NCBI GenBank assembly: GCA_002438805.1
Contig: DJQV01000018.1
Span: 124,001 to 188,000 of the forward strand
DNA: 64,000 nucleotides
Source: Bacteroidales bacterium UBA6377
GTDB lineage: Bacteria > Bacteroidota > Bacteroidia > Bacteroidales > UBA932
Direction: 5' to 3'
The notes under the pieces are model-generated. The model searched no databases, was not told where the DNA came from, and saw nothing but the letters and a program-made list of their open reading frames with translations. Every line of letters starts with the position of its first letter. Within the stretch, counting starts at the first letter, position 1. Positions 1 through 10,232 of the stretch are shown piece by piece. A program made the position numbers and the translations under genes.

Positions 1-668
1 CAGGTAAGGGCATAGGCTTCACCGCCGCAGCTGCGGCGGATGAGTTCGGTTCCCGTGGTGATGTTGCCCCACTGGTCCGCGCCCCCGAGTTGGAGCTTGA
101 CTCCCCGGTGCTGGTAAAGGTACAGGAAATCATATCCCTGGAGCAACTGGTAGGTGAACTCCGTGAAGGACATGCCTTCTGAAGAGTCCCGGCTCAGGCG
201 CTTCTTGACGGAGTCCTTGCTCATCATGTAGTTGACCGTGATGAGTTTGCCTATGTCGCGGGTGAAATTGATGAAAGTGTAGTCCTTCATCCAGTCGTAG
301 TTGTTGACTAGCTCGGCCTTGTTGGGCGCATCGGATTCGAAATCGAGAAACCTGGAGAGCTGCTCCTTGATGCACTTGACATTGTGGGACAGGGTCTGCT
401 CGTCAAGAAGGTTGCGCTCCTGGCTTTTCATGGAAGGGTCGCCTATCATGCCGGTGGCTCCGCCCACAAGTGCGAACGGCTTGTGTCCGCACGCCTGGAA
501 ATGCTTGAGTATCATGATGCTTACAAGATGGCCTATATGGAGAGAATCTCCAGTCGGGTCAATCCCGACATAGGCCGATGCCGGCCCCTTCATGAGTTCC
601 TCCTCTGTGCCGGGCATGATGTCGTGGATCATGCCTCTCCACCTGAGCTCTTCGATAAAATTCTTCAT
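1..668 (-). CDS. tyrS: Tyrosyl-tRNA synthetase, N-terminal part (cut by window edge)
   Basis: Charges tRNA-Tyr with tyrosine in the cytoplasm. Only the first 222 residues are in the window; the 3' part, including the KMSKS loop, lies beyond the left edge. The visible part starts MKNFIEELRWRG and carries the class I signature HIGHL after DPTGDS, the conserved MSFTEFTYQLLQGYDF segment and QLGGADQWGN, which bind tyrosine and the adenylate. The ATG at 668 is preceded by a perfect Bacteroidota -7 box (698-705). Identification is certain from these motifs. Confidence 0.97.
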   Translation of the reverse strand, partial: MKNFIEELRWRGMIHDIMPGTEEELMKGPASAYVGIDPTGDSLHIGHLVSIMILKHFQACGHKPFALVGGATGMIGDPSMKSQERNLLDEQTLSHNVKCIKEQLSRFLDFESDAPNKAELVNNYDWMKDYTFINFTRDIGKLITVNYMMSKDSVKKRLSRDSSEGMSFTEFTYQLLQGYDFLYLYQHRGVKLQLGGADQWGNITTGTELIRRSCGGEAYALT

Positions 669-697
669 ATACGTCTATAATAATTGTCTGCAATCCG

Positions 698-705
698 CAA
701 ATTTA
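698..705 (-). promoter_or_regulatory. -7 box of tyrS
   Basis: TAAATTTG on the minus strand matches TAnnTTTG exactly and lies 29 bp before the tyrS start. No good -33 TTTG is seen at the right distance. Confidence 0.5.
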
Positions 706-713
706 CCAAAAAT

Positions 714-748
714 ACCGCAACCCGGAAAGAAAAACTTCCCGAACTGCG
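714..748 (-). terminator. Hairpin after the YugP-like gene
   Basis: On the minus strand an imperfect stem (CCGCA ... TGCGG outer arms, CGGGAAG/CTTTCCG inner arms, T5 loop) is followed by TATTTTTGG. It sits between the stop of the metallopeptidase gene and the tyrS promoter, as expected for a terminator. Confidence 0.5.
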
Positions 749-784
749 GCATTATACCGGCACGGACATCCCGGGCAAGCCGGA

Positions 785-1459
785 CTATCTGCGGTCGTTT
801 GCTATGGAAATATAATAGAAGAGCGTCGCGAGCGAGCCCAAAGCGGCGACCACATAGGTGTACGCGGCCCATTTCAGGGCATCCTCGGCCATAGGCCTTG
901 TCCTCTCGTCCACAATCCCTGCCCCGTCAAGCCACTGCACGGCGCGCTGGCTCGCGTTGATCTCCACAGGGAGGGTGATGAAGCTGAAGAGAGTGGTCAT
1001 GGCGAAAAGCCCGATCCCGATCCAGAGCAGGGCCGGGAAAGTGTTGACCAGCAGCACTCCGAGCAGAAGCACCCACTGCACCGTGTTGTTGGCGAAAGTC
1101 ACCACCGGCACAAGGGCGGAGCGCAGGCGCAGCGGAGCGTAACCTCTGGCGTGCTGGATGGCATGGCCCGTCTCATGGGCGGCCACGGCACAGGCCGCGA
1201 TGGAAGCACTGCCGTATACTGATTCGCTCAGATTAATCGTCTTGTCCTGCGGGTTGAAGTAGTCGGTCAGCTGTCCGGACACGGACTGCACCGTCACATC
1301 GTTGATGCCGTTCTGCCGGAGCATCAGCCGGGCGATGTCAGCTCCTGTCAGGCCGTGCGGGGACGGGACCTTGGAGTATTTGCTGAACCGGCTCTGCAGT
1401 GTCATCTGGATGAGCCAGGAGAGCAGCATCACTACTATGAGAATAAACCAGATCGTCAT
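785..1459 (-). CDS. YugP-type neutral zinc metallopeptidase, membrane-bound
   Basis: A 224-residue integral membrane protease of the Zn_peptidase_2 family (YugP). Residues 1-20 form an N-terminal membrane helix. The zinc motif HETGH is at about 95-99 (AAHETGHAIQHA), followed by two or three hydrophobic segments (about 115-165 and 195-215). Length and motif order fit the family. The physiological substrate is unknown in Bacteroidota. It is a single-gene unit ending in a hairpin before tyrS. HETGH as the catalytic site is established for the family; the membrane topology is inferred from hydrophobicity. Confidence 0.88.
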   Translation of the reverse strand: MTIWFILIVVMLLSWLIQMTLQSRFSKYSKVPSPHGLTGADIARLMLRQNGINDVTVQSVSGQLTDYFNPQDKTINLSESVYGSASIAACAVAAHETGHAIQHARGYAPLRLRSALVPVVTFANNTVQWVLLLGVLLVNTFPALLWIGIGLFAMTTLFSFITLPVEINASQRAVQWLDGAGIVDERTRPMAEDALKWAAYTYVVAALGSLATLFYYISIANDRR

Positions 1460-1508
1460 TTGTCGTTCTTTCCAATTGTTTTACATTCAAGCCAATAAGG
1501 GCCGCGGG

Positions 1509-2171
1509 TCAATATACAAAGGCTATGCCGAACACTATCCTGAGATTGTCGCGGGTGTATTTGTCAGTCCAGACAAGAAATTCATAATGTCCTATGGCCC
1601 AAGAACATCCGATGGCGATATCCGGTACGGAGTCAAAGCGCCATGAGTGGATGGTGCCCGCCATCGGGATGAGAGTCGAGCCCCCTGGAAGCGGGAACCT
1701 GGCCCCGAGATACAGCCAGTGCTCAATGTCCGCCATTTTGTCAGTATGGACGGTCCAGAGCGTGTTGGAGAGCCAGTAGTACTTACCCTCCGTATCGAAA
1801 GCCCCGTGCATGTACAATCCGCTGGTGATATATGAAAACCGGTGGGAGTCGCTCAGAGAGAATGTAGGGCTCGTCTGCACGCCTATGTTGAAATAGTTGC
1901 TTTCGTAGAACCCCGCCCTAAAAGTGTAGCCGGAATACACGCCGGCCGGGCAGGTGTACAGTTCCAGTCCCACTGCCGTCTTCCCGATGCCGTACTGGAA
2001 AGTGGTGAAAGTCTCCTGGAAGTTGACCTCGGGGCGGAACTTGAGGGAGTGGTAGCCGAAAAGCCTGCCGTCCCCCGGGGCGGGAGCGTAGAACGGCACC
2101 TGGGAAAATCCGGCGATGCACTTTAACAGCAGGACGAGAACAAGTGTTGATTTAAGGTATCGGGCAGCCAT
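1509..2171 (-). CDS. Outer-membrane beta-barrel-like protein, unknown function
   Basis: A 220-residue exported protein not recognised as a named family. Residues 1-24 form a Sec signal peptide (KSTLVLVLLLKCIAGFSQ, cleavage after FSQ). The rest alternates short polar and aromatic strands (GYHSLKF, YGIGKTAVGLELY, YSGYTFRAGFY) and ends in an aromatic residue (GIAFVY), as in outer-membrane barrels. It starts 12 bp after the ettA stop on the same strand, so it is probably co-transcribed with ettA. No catalytic motif is seen. Confidence 0.6.
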   Translation of the reverse strand: MAARYLKSTLVLVLLLKCIAGFSQVPFYAPAPGDGRLFGYHSLKFRPEVNFQETFTTFQYGIGKTAVGLELYTCPAGVYSGYTFRAGFYESNYFNIGVQTSPTFSLSDSHRFSYITSGLYMHGAFDTEGKYYWLSNTLWTVHTDKMADIEHWLYLGARFPLPGGSTLIPMAGTIHSWRFDSVPDIAIGCSWAIGHYEFLVWTDKYTRDNLRIVFGIAFVY

Positions 2172-2183
2172 GTTGCGATCGTT

Positions 2184-3860
<1,677 letters not shown>

Positions 3861-3862
3861 AT

Positions 3863-3886
3863 CCGTATTTTTGTGCAAAAATACGG
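3863..3886. promoter_or_regulatory. Perfect palindrome over the ettA start region
   Basis: CCGTATTTTTG-TG-CAAAAATACGG, 11-bp perfect arms. The right arm contains the ettA -7 box, so a protein or hairpin here would affect ettA transcription. It could also act as a hairpin after the kinase gene. Confidence 0.5.
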
Positions 3887-3908
3887 AATAATCAGATGCT
3901 TCGCAAGG
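3876..3908 (-). promoter_or_regulatory. ettA promoter
   Basis: Minus strand: -33 CTTG (3905-3908), 21-bp spacer, -7 TATTTTTG (3876-3883, perfect TAnnTTTG). It is nested in the end of the kinase gene and predicts a leader of only about 10 nt. Confidence 0.6.
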
Positions 3909-5121
3909 TGAAACGGAAACCGAGCCCGCCCCCGACCACGCGGTAGGCGCTGATGCTGCCCTTATGGAAACGGACCGCGTTGCGTACAATCGACAGGCCC
4001 AGTCCGGAACCGCCCACAGGCTTGGCACGGTCGGCGTCGATGCGGTAGAAGCGCTCGAATATCTTCTCCAGCTTGTCTTCCTCCACTCCCCTGCCCGTGT
4101 CATGGTAGTCGATGCTGCACTCCCCCTCCCCGGTCATGGTGCCTGAGACATCTATCTCACAGCCGTCGCCGGCATACTTCAGGGTGTTCTCCACCAGATT
4201 GCGGAAAATCGAATAGATGAGCTGGTAGTTGGCGTTGATGCACACAGGAGGAAGCTGGTTGTCCACTCTCACGTCCTGGGCGGAAAGTCTGCCCGACATC
4301 TCCTCCGTCACCTCGGTCATGACGTTGCGGATGTTGACCGGCTTGAGCTGGAACTGCTCGGGCACCTCTTCCAGCTTGGTAATCAAGGATATGTCTGTGA
4401 TCATGTCCGAGAGCCTCAGGGCCTGGAGGTATGAGCGCTCCGTGAACAGACGCCTCTTCTCCTCGCTGAGTTCGGGATGGTTGACGATGGTCTCGAGGTA
4501 GCCCTGAATACTGCTTACCGGGGTCTTGAGCTCATGGGATATGTTGCCCGTCATCTCGTGCTTGAGCAAGCGGGTCTGCCTGTCGGAGAGCTCAGCTTCG
4601 CGGCGCTGGAAGCGGTCCGAAAGCCATACCAGGACCACAAGGGCCAGGACAAACAGGAGCATTATGCTGAGTATCAGCATCCAGTCGGCCCGGAAAAATT
4701 TCCCGAGCGCCACATCGAACACCTGCGCTACCCTTATGATACGTCCGTCGTAGAGTTTTGCAAAGTAGAAGTATTTGTTGTCCGAGGTGGCTGATTTGCG
4801 TATTGCGCTCCCGGTCCCTTTGCGCAGGCACTCCCTGATTTCGGGACGGTCAAGGTGGTTTTTGAGAGTGTCCACAGAGAGCGTCGAGTCAAACAGGACA
4901 TCCCCGTCAGGCTCAATCTCTGTGACCCTTACGTCATCGGGAAGGTATTCGAGGACACGCTGGCCCTTGTCCGCTATCATGTCGGCGTAGCCTTCCAGTC
5001 TGGATTTGATTATGGCGCGCCGGTAACTGTCTTCGCTTACAAGTCCCAGGCACACGGCACCGGTCGCGAAGACCATGAAAATGGACGATATGGCCAGTAT
5101 AAGCTTATTCCGGTAATTCAT
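3892..5121 (-). CDS. Sensor histidine kinase, PhoR-like
   Basis: Inner-membrane sensor, 409 residues from the ATG at 5121 (MNYRNKLILA); the frame also opens 12 nt earlier at a TTG, which is less likely. Two membrane helices (about 7-28 and 147-168) flank a periplasmic domain of about 115 residues. The H box NISHELKTPVSS puts the phospho-His near 196. The N box (RNLVENTLKYA) and G boxes (DTGRGVEED, GGSGLGLSIVRN) follow. It overlaps the response-regulator gene by 17 nt, so the two are translated as a pair. The PhoR assignment is inferred from the adjacent phosphate symporter. Confidence 0.88.
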   Translation of the reverse strand: MNYRNKLILAISSIFMVFATGAVCLGLVSEDSYRRAIIKSRLEGYADMIADKGQRVLEYLPDDVRVTEIEPDGDVLFDSTLSVDTLKNHLDRPEIRECLRKGTGSAIRKSATSDNKYFYFAKLYDGRIIRVAQVFDVALGKFFRADWMLILSIMLLFVLALVVLVWLSDRFQRREAELSDRQTRLLKHEMTGNISHELKTPVSSIQGYLETIVNHPELSEEKRRLFTERSYLQALRLSDMITDISLITKLEEVPEQFQLKPVNIRNVMTEVTEEMSGRLSAQDVRVDNQLPPVCINANYQLIYSIFRNLVENTLKYAGDGCEIDVSGTMTGEGECSIDYHDTGRGVEEDKLEKIFERFYRIDADRAKPVGGSGLGLSIVRNAVRFHKGSISAYRVVGGGLGFRFTLRSI

Positions 5122-5797
5122 AGCGGGAGTCAAGATAGTACCCGAAGCCTGTCTTGTTGCGGATTATGTCATGGTATCGGCCCAGCTTGCTTCGGATCCT
5201 CGCTATGTGCACATCAACAGTCCTGTCAAGCACGTAAGGCGCGTCCCGCCACAGGTCGGAGATGAGCGCCGTGCGGGAAAAATAAGTGTCCGGATGCCGG
5301 GCAAGCAGCGAAAGCAGATCGAACTCCTTCCGCGAAAGCGGCAGCTGGGCCCCGTCCAGTTCGGCGGTCTCGGAGACCGGGTCTATGACAAGAGCCCCGT
5401 AACGCAGCGGGCCCTGGCCTGACGTGGCGGAGGACCCAGAACGGCGGAGCACGGCCTTTACGCGTGCCAGCACCTCATTGATGGAGAATGGCTTGGAGAT
5501 ATAGTCGTCACCGCCGGCCGAGAATCCTGTCAGAACGTCGTTTTCCGCAGTGCGTGCAGTGAGGAATATTATGGGAATCCTGTTGCCCGAGTTTTTGCGG
5601 AGCTGCGCGGCAAACTGGAAACCGGACATGCCCGGAAGCATCACGTCGAGCAATATCAGGGCGGTGTCGGCACTGAGAAGCCTCAGGCCTTCTTCAGCAG
5701 AACCGGCCGCCAGCACCCTGTAACCCGCATTCTCAAGATTGAACGTCAATATCTCCCTGATATCGACCTCGTCCTCTATGATAAGAATCTCTGTCAT
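5105..5797 (-). CDS. Response regulator, OmpR/PhoB family
   Basis: A 230-residue DNA-binding regulator. Its receiver domain (1-115) has the acidic pocket at E8-D9, phospho-acceptor D51 (LILLDVMLPG), T80 (FLTAR) and K102 (SKPF). A winged-helix output domain (about 135-228, ending RSKLGRYHDIIRNKTGFGYYL) follows. The kinase gene follows with a 17-nt overlap. A perfect -7 box lies 9 bp upstream and a Pho-box-like direct repeat lies 46 bp upstream, shared with the divergent Na+/phosphate symporter gene. Family membership is certain; phosphate control is inferred from context. Confidence 0.92.
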   Translation of the reverse strand: MTEILIIEDEVDIREILTFNLENAGYRVLAAGSAEEGLRLLSADTALILLDVMLPGMSGFQFAAQLRKNSGNRIPIIFLTARTAENDVLTGFSAGGDDYISKPFSINEVLARVKAVLRRSGSSATSGQGPLRYGALVIDPVSETAELDGAQLPLSRKEFDLLSLLARHPDTYFSRTALISDLWRDAPYVLDRTVDVHIARIRSKLGRYHDIIRNKTGFGYYLDSRYELPE

Positions 5798-5805
5798 ACA
5801 TCCGG

Positions 5806-5813
5806 CAAATATA
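5806..5813 (-). promoter_or_regulatory. -7 box of the response-regulator gene
   Basis: TATATTTG on the minus strand, perfect. No -33 TTTG is seen at 19-21 bp, which fits an activator-dependent promoter. The predicted transcript is almost leaderless. Confidence 0.5.
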
Positions 5814-5842
5814 TCATTTCCTCAAAAATTCCGCACCGGGCA

Positions 5843-5860
5843 TTGTTAAATTTATGTTAC
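5843..5860 (+). promoter_or_regulatory. Pho-box-like direct repeat
   Basis: TTGTTAA, 4-bp spacer, ATGTTAC. The two 7-bp repeats at 11-bp period have the geometry of an OmpR/PhoB-family binding site and resemble the CTGTCAT and TTAACA units of the E. coli and B. subtilis Pho boxes. It lies midway between the two divergent -7 boxes. Confidence 0.45.
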
Positions 5861-5873
5861 ATCGCGGCTACAT

Positions 5874-5906
5874 TTTTCATAATACGGACGATTTTTATCA
5901 TTTTTG
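5874..5906 (+). promoter_or_regulatory. Promoter of the Na+/phosphate symporter gene
   Basis: -33 TTTT (5874-5877), 21-bp spacer, -7 CATTTTTG (5899-5906; 7 of 8). Both boxes are imperfect. Confidence 0.4.
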
Positions 5907-5926
5907 CGGCAAAATTCTGAATCCAG

Positions 5927-7636
5927 ATGATTTTAAGCATCCTCACCCTTGTCGGAGCGTTGGGAATGTTCCTCTACGGAATGAACATGATGAGCTCCGG
6001 ACTCCAGAAAGCGGCCGGCGACGGCCTGCGCCGTTTCGTCTCATCAATTACATCCAACCCCCTTAAAGGTGTCTTCACAGGACTTGGCGTGACCGCGGTC
6101 ATCCAGTCGTCCAGCGCCACCACCGTGATGGTGGTCAGTTTCGTCAACGCAGGCATCCTCACCCTCACCCAGGCCATAGGGGTGATCATGGGCGCCAACA
6201 TCGGCACCACCTTCACCGCCTGGATCATAGCCCTTTTCGGCTTCAAGGCTGACATTTCGGTACTCGCAGTGCCGCTCATGGCCGTAGGGTTCATCATGAG
6301 CATCTCCAAAAAGGGGAAAGTCAAGGATTTAGGTGAGATAGTCGTCGGGTTCAGCCTCCTTTTCCTGGGGCTCTCGTTCATGAAGAACTCTGTCCCGGAT
6401 CTCCAGTCCACACCGGAAGTGCTTTCATTCATCCAGTCCTGGTCGGGCCACGGGATCTGGTCCATAATCCTGTTTGTGGCGGTCGGTACCGTGCTCACCC
6501 TTGTGCTCCAGTCGTCAAGCGCCACAGTGGCCCTGACCCTCATCATCCTCAACATGGGCTGGATCAAGTTCGACATGGCAGCCGCGATGGTGCTCGGCGA
6601 GAACATCGGCACAACGATCACAGCCAACATCGCCGCCGCCGTGGGCAATGTCAACGCCAAGAGAGCCGCTTTGGCCCATACGGTCTTCAATGTCTTCGGC
6701 GTGATCTGGGCAGTTGCGCTCTTCCCTTATTTCCTCAAGCTCATCTCATTGATTGTCAACTCCATAGGACTCGGGAACAGCGAACAGACCCCGCTCTACA
6801 GCATCTCGATGCTCCACACGGTGTTCAACCTCATCAACACCGGAATCCTCATCTGGTTCATCCCGCTGATCGAAAAGTTCGTCTGCAGCGTAATCAAGGA
6901 GAGGCCGAGCAACGAAGTGACCGGCAAGCTTGTATACATCAACGCCGGTCTCATCTCAACCCCTGAGCTCGCTCTCACCGAAGCCGAGAAAGAAGTGTGC
7001 CACTTCGGCCATGTCATGCGCAAGGGCCTCGGCTACGTCAAGGACGCCATAGCCTCTTCTGACAGCGAGACCGCCTTCGAGCCATACAGGGACAAGCTCG
7101 TCAAGTATGAGGAGATCTCCGACCGCATTGAATACGAGGTCGTAAGCTTCCTCAACAAAGTCAACCGCGAGGGCCTCAGTGACAACTCCGAACTGCGCAT
7201 CAAGGCAATATACCGCATAGTCGGGGAACTGGAGTCTCTGGGAGACAGCGGCGAGGCCATAAGCCGCCTGATAAGCCAGGCGATAGTGCATCAGCAGAAA
7301 CTCACCGCCGAGCACAAGCAGAGCATAGACGAGATGATAGGGCTTGTCTCCAGGGCATACGACGCGATGATATACAATCTTGAAAACGCCTCGACCATCT
7401 CCGACATCGACAATGCAATAGAGGCCGAAGTCGATATCAACAACAAGCGCAATGTCCTGCGCGACAAAGAGATGCAGAGAGCCGAGAACAACGGCGAGGC
7501 CTATTTCGAGAGCGTCTTCTACCTCAATCTTGTGGAGAAACTAGAAGACATGGGCGACTTCATCATCAACGTCTCCCAAGCCATTGAAAGCTGGCGCACC
7601 AGACGTCCGGGTCTCGCCTCCGCCTGGGACGACTAG
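5927..7636 (+). CDS. Na+/phosphate cotransporter with C-terminal PhoU-like domain
   Basis: A 569-residue inner-membrane symporter of the NptA/PNaS family (two Na_Pi_cotrans repeats) that imports inorganic phosphate with sodium. The two diagnostic QSSS motifs are at 60-63 (VIQSSSATT) and 195-198 (VLQSSSATV), each followed by a conserved GxNIGTT (MGANIGTT, LGENIGTT). Eight or more membrane segments end near residue 320. The remaining 230 residues are helical and resemble PhoU (repeated E/R-rich helices, for example MRKGLGYVKDAI). It is divergent from a PhoB/PhoR-like pair, which suggests phosphate-responsive expression. Convergent with the GH35 gene, 20 bp away. Confidence 0.93.
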   Translation: MILSILTLVGALGMFLYGMNMMSSGLQKAAGDGLRRFVSSITSNPLKGVFTGLGVTAVIQSSSATTVMVVSFVNAGILTLTQAIGVIMGANIGTTFTAWIIALFGFKADISVLAVPLMAVGFIMSISKKGKVKDLGEIVVGFSLLFLGLSFMKNSVPDLQSTPEVLSFIQSWSGHGIWSIILFVAVGTVLTLVLQSSSATVALTLIILNMGWIKFDMAAAMVLGENIGTTITANIAAAVGNVNAKRAALAHTVFNVFGVIWAVALFPYFLKLISLIVNSIGLGNSEQTPLYSISMLHTVFNLINTGILIWFIPLIEKFVCSVIKERPSNEVTGKLVYINAGLISTPELALTEAEKEVCHFGHVMRKGLGYVKDAIASSDSETAFEPYRDKLVKYEEISDRIEYEVVSFLNKVNREGLSDNSELRIKAIYRIVGELESLGDSGEAISRLISQAIVHQQKLTAEHKQSIDEMIGLVSRAYDAMIYNLENASTISDIDNAIEAEVDINNKRNVLRDKEMQRAENNGEAYFESVFYLNLVEKLEDMGDFIINVSQAIESWRTRRPGLASAWDD

Positions 7637-7656
7637 TTTTCTCGCATGAAGGCCTT

Positions 7657-10104
7657 TCAGTCGTCCCCGGACAGGCTGAACTCTTTGTCTTTCACGTATA
7701 TCCTGAAGTCCTTGATTCCACCCGGGACTCCGGTCTCCATGCGCGGGAGGTATTGGAAGCCCGAGATGTTGTGCGAAGCGCCAAGATCTATCACGACGGC
7801 ATGAGGGAATGGAGTTCCGGAGACAGTCTGCCAATATGTCGATTCCTGGAGGTCGAAGGCCTTGTCAGCAGAACGGTTGACCCCGTCCATGTCTTCGCTG
7901 TCGGCATACATCACAGTCCAAGGCTCGCGTGAGAGACGTTCTCCCTTGTCATCAAGCAGATACATTTCCGCGATCGCGGCCACATCCCCTCCATCGAGTG
8001 CATCGAGGGCCTCGATGCAGACATAACGTCCCTTGAGCGGGGCGAAGCGGGTTTCTTGCCAGCCGTTGCCCGGCGCGAACGAGCCCTCAAGTACCGGTGT
8101 TTCCCCGCTGAGGTCGAGGCTCTGCCCAGGCTCGCGGTGCGTCACACGCTTCTTTACGAGGAGCTGGTCGAGTTTAGGCTCTTTGAGTCCCTCTGTCCTG
8201 GCTTCGCGGGGGCCGAGAATGTCGAAGACGATTATCTCGTTCTCGCCTTTTTTGAGCCAGCACCCCGGCATGTAGAGCGTCTGCTGCGGACCGATTTCCC
8301 AGACCCGCCCCATTGGGTGGCCGTTGACATACACCAGCCCCTTGCCCCAGGTCTCAAAGTTCAGGAACGTGTCCGACGGTCTGCCCTTGAGGGTGAATGT
8401 GGCCCTGTAGGCTCCGATCGGCAGGCGGTCTCCGTTCTTGACGGCTTCGCTTATCGGCCGGAAATCCATTGACGAATAGGTACTGTACTCATCCTCGATA
8501 TTGTAGACATTCCAGTTCTTGAGCTCGGTGGTCCATTCGGCATCGTCCCAGTTGAGGGTCAGGGTCACGTTGTCCGTTATGCCCTTGAAGTCCTTGATGG
8601 CACGTCCGAAGTTGATGCGGCCCATCGCCTCCACGAGGATGTCGAGCCTGGAACCTTTCTTCACGGCCGGGATCGCCAGCTGTTTCTCGCCGTTGCGGCG
8701 GTCGAGTTTCCCGACAAACTCTCCATCTATGAATATCTGCGCGAAGTCGTGGGGCTCGTTCACTGTCAGCGTGGCCGGCCCGTCCAGACCAGGGAGGGTC
8801 GTGCTGTAGATGATCGAGCCGAAACCCTGGTCGTATTCTTCCATCGTACGGATGTCCCTGTCCGTCTTCGGCTTCGGCAGGTTCGCCCAAAGAGGAGCGA
8901 ACTCAGTGAATTCAAAGCCCTTTATCGCCATCGGCTTTATCGTCGCAGGCACGTCGGCCTGCTTTTCCCCGCCCATGTACTTGGCGAGGGTCTTGCGCAG
9001 CTCCCAGTATTTCGGCGTGGTCTGGCCTGATTCCGAGATCGGGGCATCATAGTCATAGGAGGTCACATCCGGAGCGAATCCGGGCGAGTTGGCACCGGCC
9101 CAATGGCCCCAGTTCGTACCGCCGTGCGTCATATACAACGAGAAGGATATGCCTTTGGAGAGCATCTCGTCGATCCCCGCCACCATGTCCGCAGCCGGGC
9201 GTGTCTCGTGGTTCGCGCCCCATTTGTCAAACCACCCGCTCCAGAACTCCGAGCACATGAGCGGCGAGTCCGGACGATGCCGCTTCAACGACTCGAACTG
9301 CTGGTCGATATCGGCTCCCGTGCCGAAGTTCATGGTCCATATCAGGTCGTCAAGCCCGTTGTTGAGGTAGTTGGACGCCCAGTCGCACTGGAAGAGCGTG
9401 ACATCCTCGCCGAAATTCTTGCGGAGCATGTCCCTGATGGCCGAGACGTAAGGTTTGTCGGTGCCATAAGAACCATATTCATTCTCGACCTGCACCATGA
9501 TTATGGGTCCTCCATGTGCTATGGTGAGATCCCCCACCTGCCCGGCCAACTCCTGCTGGAACCGGTCCACACGCTCAAGGAAAAACGGGTCACGCTCCCG
9601 GAGTCTGATGTCCTTCTTTTTGAGCAGCCACCACGGAAGTCCGCCCATTTCCCACTCGGCACAGACGTAAGGCCCGGGGCGCAGTATGACTTTCATGTCG
9701 TTCCGGGCGCAGAGCTGCACAAAAGCGCGCAGGTCATTCTGCCCGCCGAAGTCGAAACTGTCCTGCCTCGGCTCATGTGAATTCCAGAAGACATACAAGC
9801 ATACAGTATTCATTCCGAGAGCTTTGCAGAGCCGTATCCGCTGCTCCCAGTATTCTCTCGGGATGCGTGGATAGTGCAGCTCGGCGGCCTTGATGACAAA
9901 GGGCTTTCCGTCCAGAAGGAAAGTTCCCTTCCCCGCCTCGAAGCGCGATGCTTTCTTGCCGGTGCGGGAGGCAGCGTCGGCAGCCGTACCGGTGTCGGCG
10001 GCGGAAAGCTCCTGCCGGCCCCCTAAAAGGAGGCAGACACCGAGCAGCAAAGCGGCAAGGGTTCCCCGGCTGCGCCAGAATCGCGAAGTCAAAATGTTTT
10101 TCAT
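7657..10104 (-). CDS. Secreted GH35 beta-galactosidase with C-terminal discoidin-like domain
   Basis: An 815-residue exopolysaccharide-degrading enzyme that removes terminal beta-galactose. A signal peptide (1-35, LAALLLGVCLLLGG...LSA) is followed by the GH35 catalytic barrel (about 52-370). The barrel holds the acid/base Glu in QVENEYGSYG (near 209) and the nucleophile Glu in CSEFWSGWFD (near 286). Beta-sandwich domains (about 400-640) follow, then a F5/8 type C-like carbohydrate-binding module (about 670-810, STYWQTVSGTPFPHAVVIDLG). It stands alone with its own -7 box and no SusC/SusD neighbours, so it is not in a classic polysaccharide utilisation locus. Confidence 0.93.
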   Translation of the reverse strand: MKNILTSRFWRSRGTLAALLLGVCLLLGGRQELSAADTGTAADAASRTGKKASRFEAGKGTFLLDGKPFVIKAAELHYPRIPREYWEQRIRLCKALGMNTVCLYVFWNSHEPRQDSFDFGGQNDLRAFVQLCARNDMKVILRPGPYVCAEWEMGGLPWWLLKKKDIRLRERDPFFLERVDRFQQELAGQVGDLTIAHGGPIIMVQVENEYGSYGTDKPYVSAIRDMLRKNFGEDVTLFQCDWASNYLNNGLDDLIWTMNFGTGADIDQQFESLKRHRPDSPLMCSEFWSGWFDKWGANHETRPAADMVAGIDEMLSKGISFSLYMTHGGTNWGHWAGANSPGFAPDVTSYDYDAPISESGQTTPKYWELRKTLAKYMGGEKQADVPATIKPMAIKGFEFTEFAPLWANLPKPKTDRDIRTMEEYDQGFGSIIYSTTLPGLDGPATLTVNEPHDFAQIFIDGEFVGKLDRRNGEKQLAIPAVKKGSRLDILVEAMGRINFGRAIKDFKGITDNVTLTLNWDDAEWTTELKNWNVYNIEDEYSTYSSMDFRPISEAVKNGDRLPIGAYRATFTLKGRPSDTFLNFETWGKGLVYVNGHPMGRVWEIGPQQTLYMPGCWLKKGENEIIVFDILGPREARTEGLKEPKLDQLLVKKRVTHREPGQSLDLSGETPVLEGSFAPGNGWQETRFAPLKGRYVCIEALDALDGGDVAAIAEMYLLDDKGERLSREPWTVMYADSEDMDGVNRSADKAFDLQESTYWQTVSGTPFPHAVVIDLGASHNISGFQYLPRMETGVPGGIKDFRIYVKDKEFSLSGDD

Positions 10105-10137
10105 ATTCGATGTATTTTTGTGTCACGTCAGTCGCCG

Positions 10138-10145
10138 CAAAGATA
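10138..10145 (-). promoter_or_regulatory. -7 box of the GH35 gene
   Basis: TATCTTTG on the minus strand, a perfect TAnnTTTG, 33 bp upstream of the start. No clear -33. Confidence 0.45.
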
Positions 10146-10232
10146 TTCATATTTCTGGAATGGCGACCCGAAATTCAGAACCGGAACAGGTCTTCCATTG
10201 TAACAACCTTCTGGAAACGGCTGGAACTTTCC

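Noticed and set aside
3861..4103. 81-residue N-terminal extension of EttA
   Set aside because: It overlaps the histidine kinase gene, has no EttA-like sequence, and lies upstream of the ettA promoter.
5424..5431. GTGGCGGA in the response-regulator gene as a fifth 106-bp element
   Set aside because: It lies in coding sequence and no TCCGCCAC-type end or CCTCCCC block occurs at the required distances.
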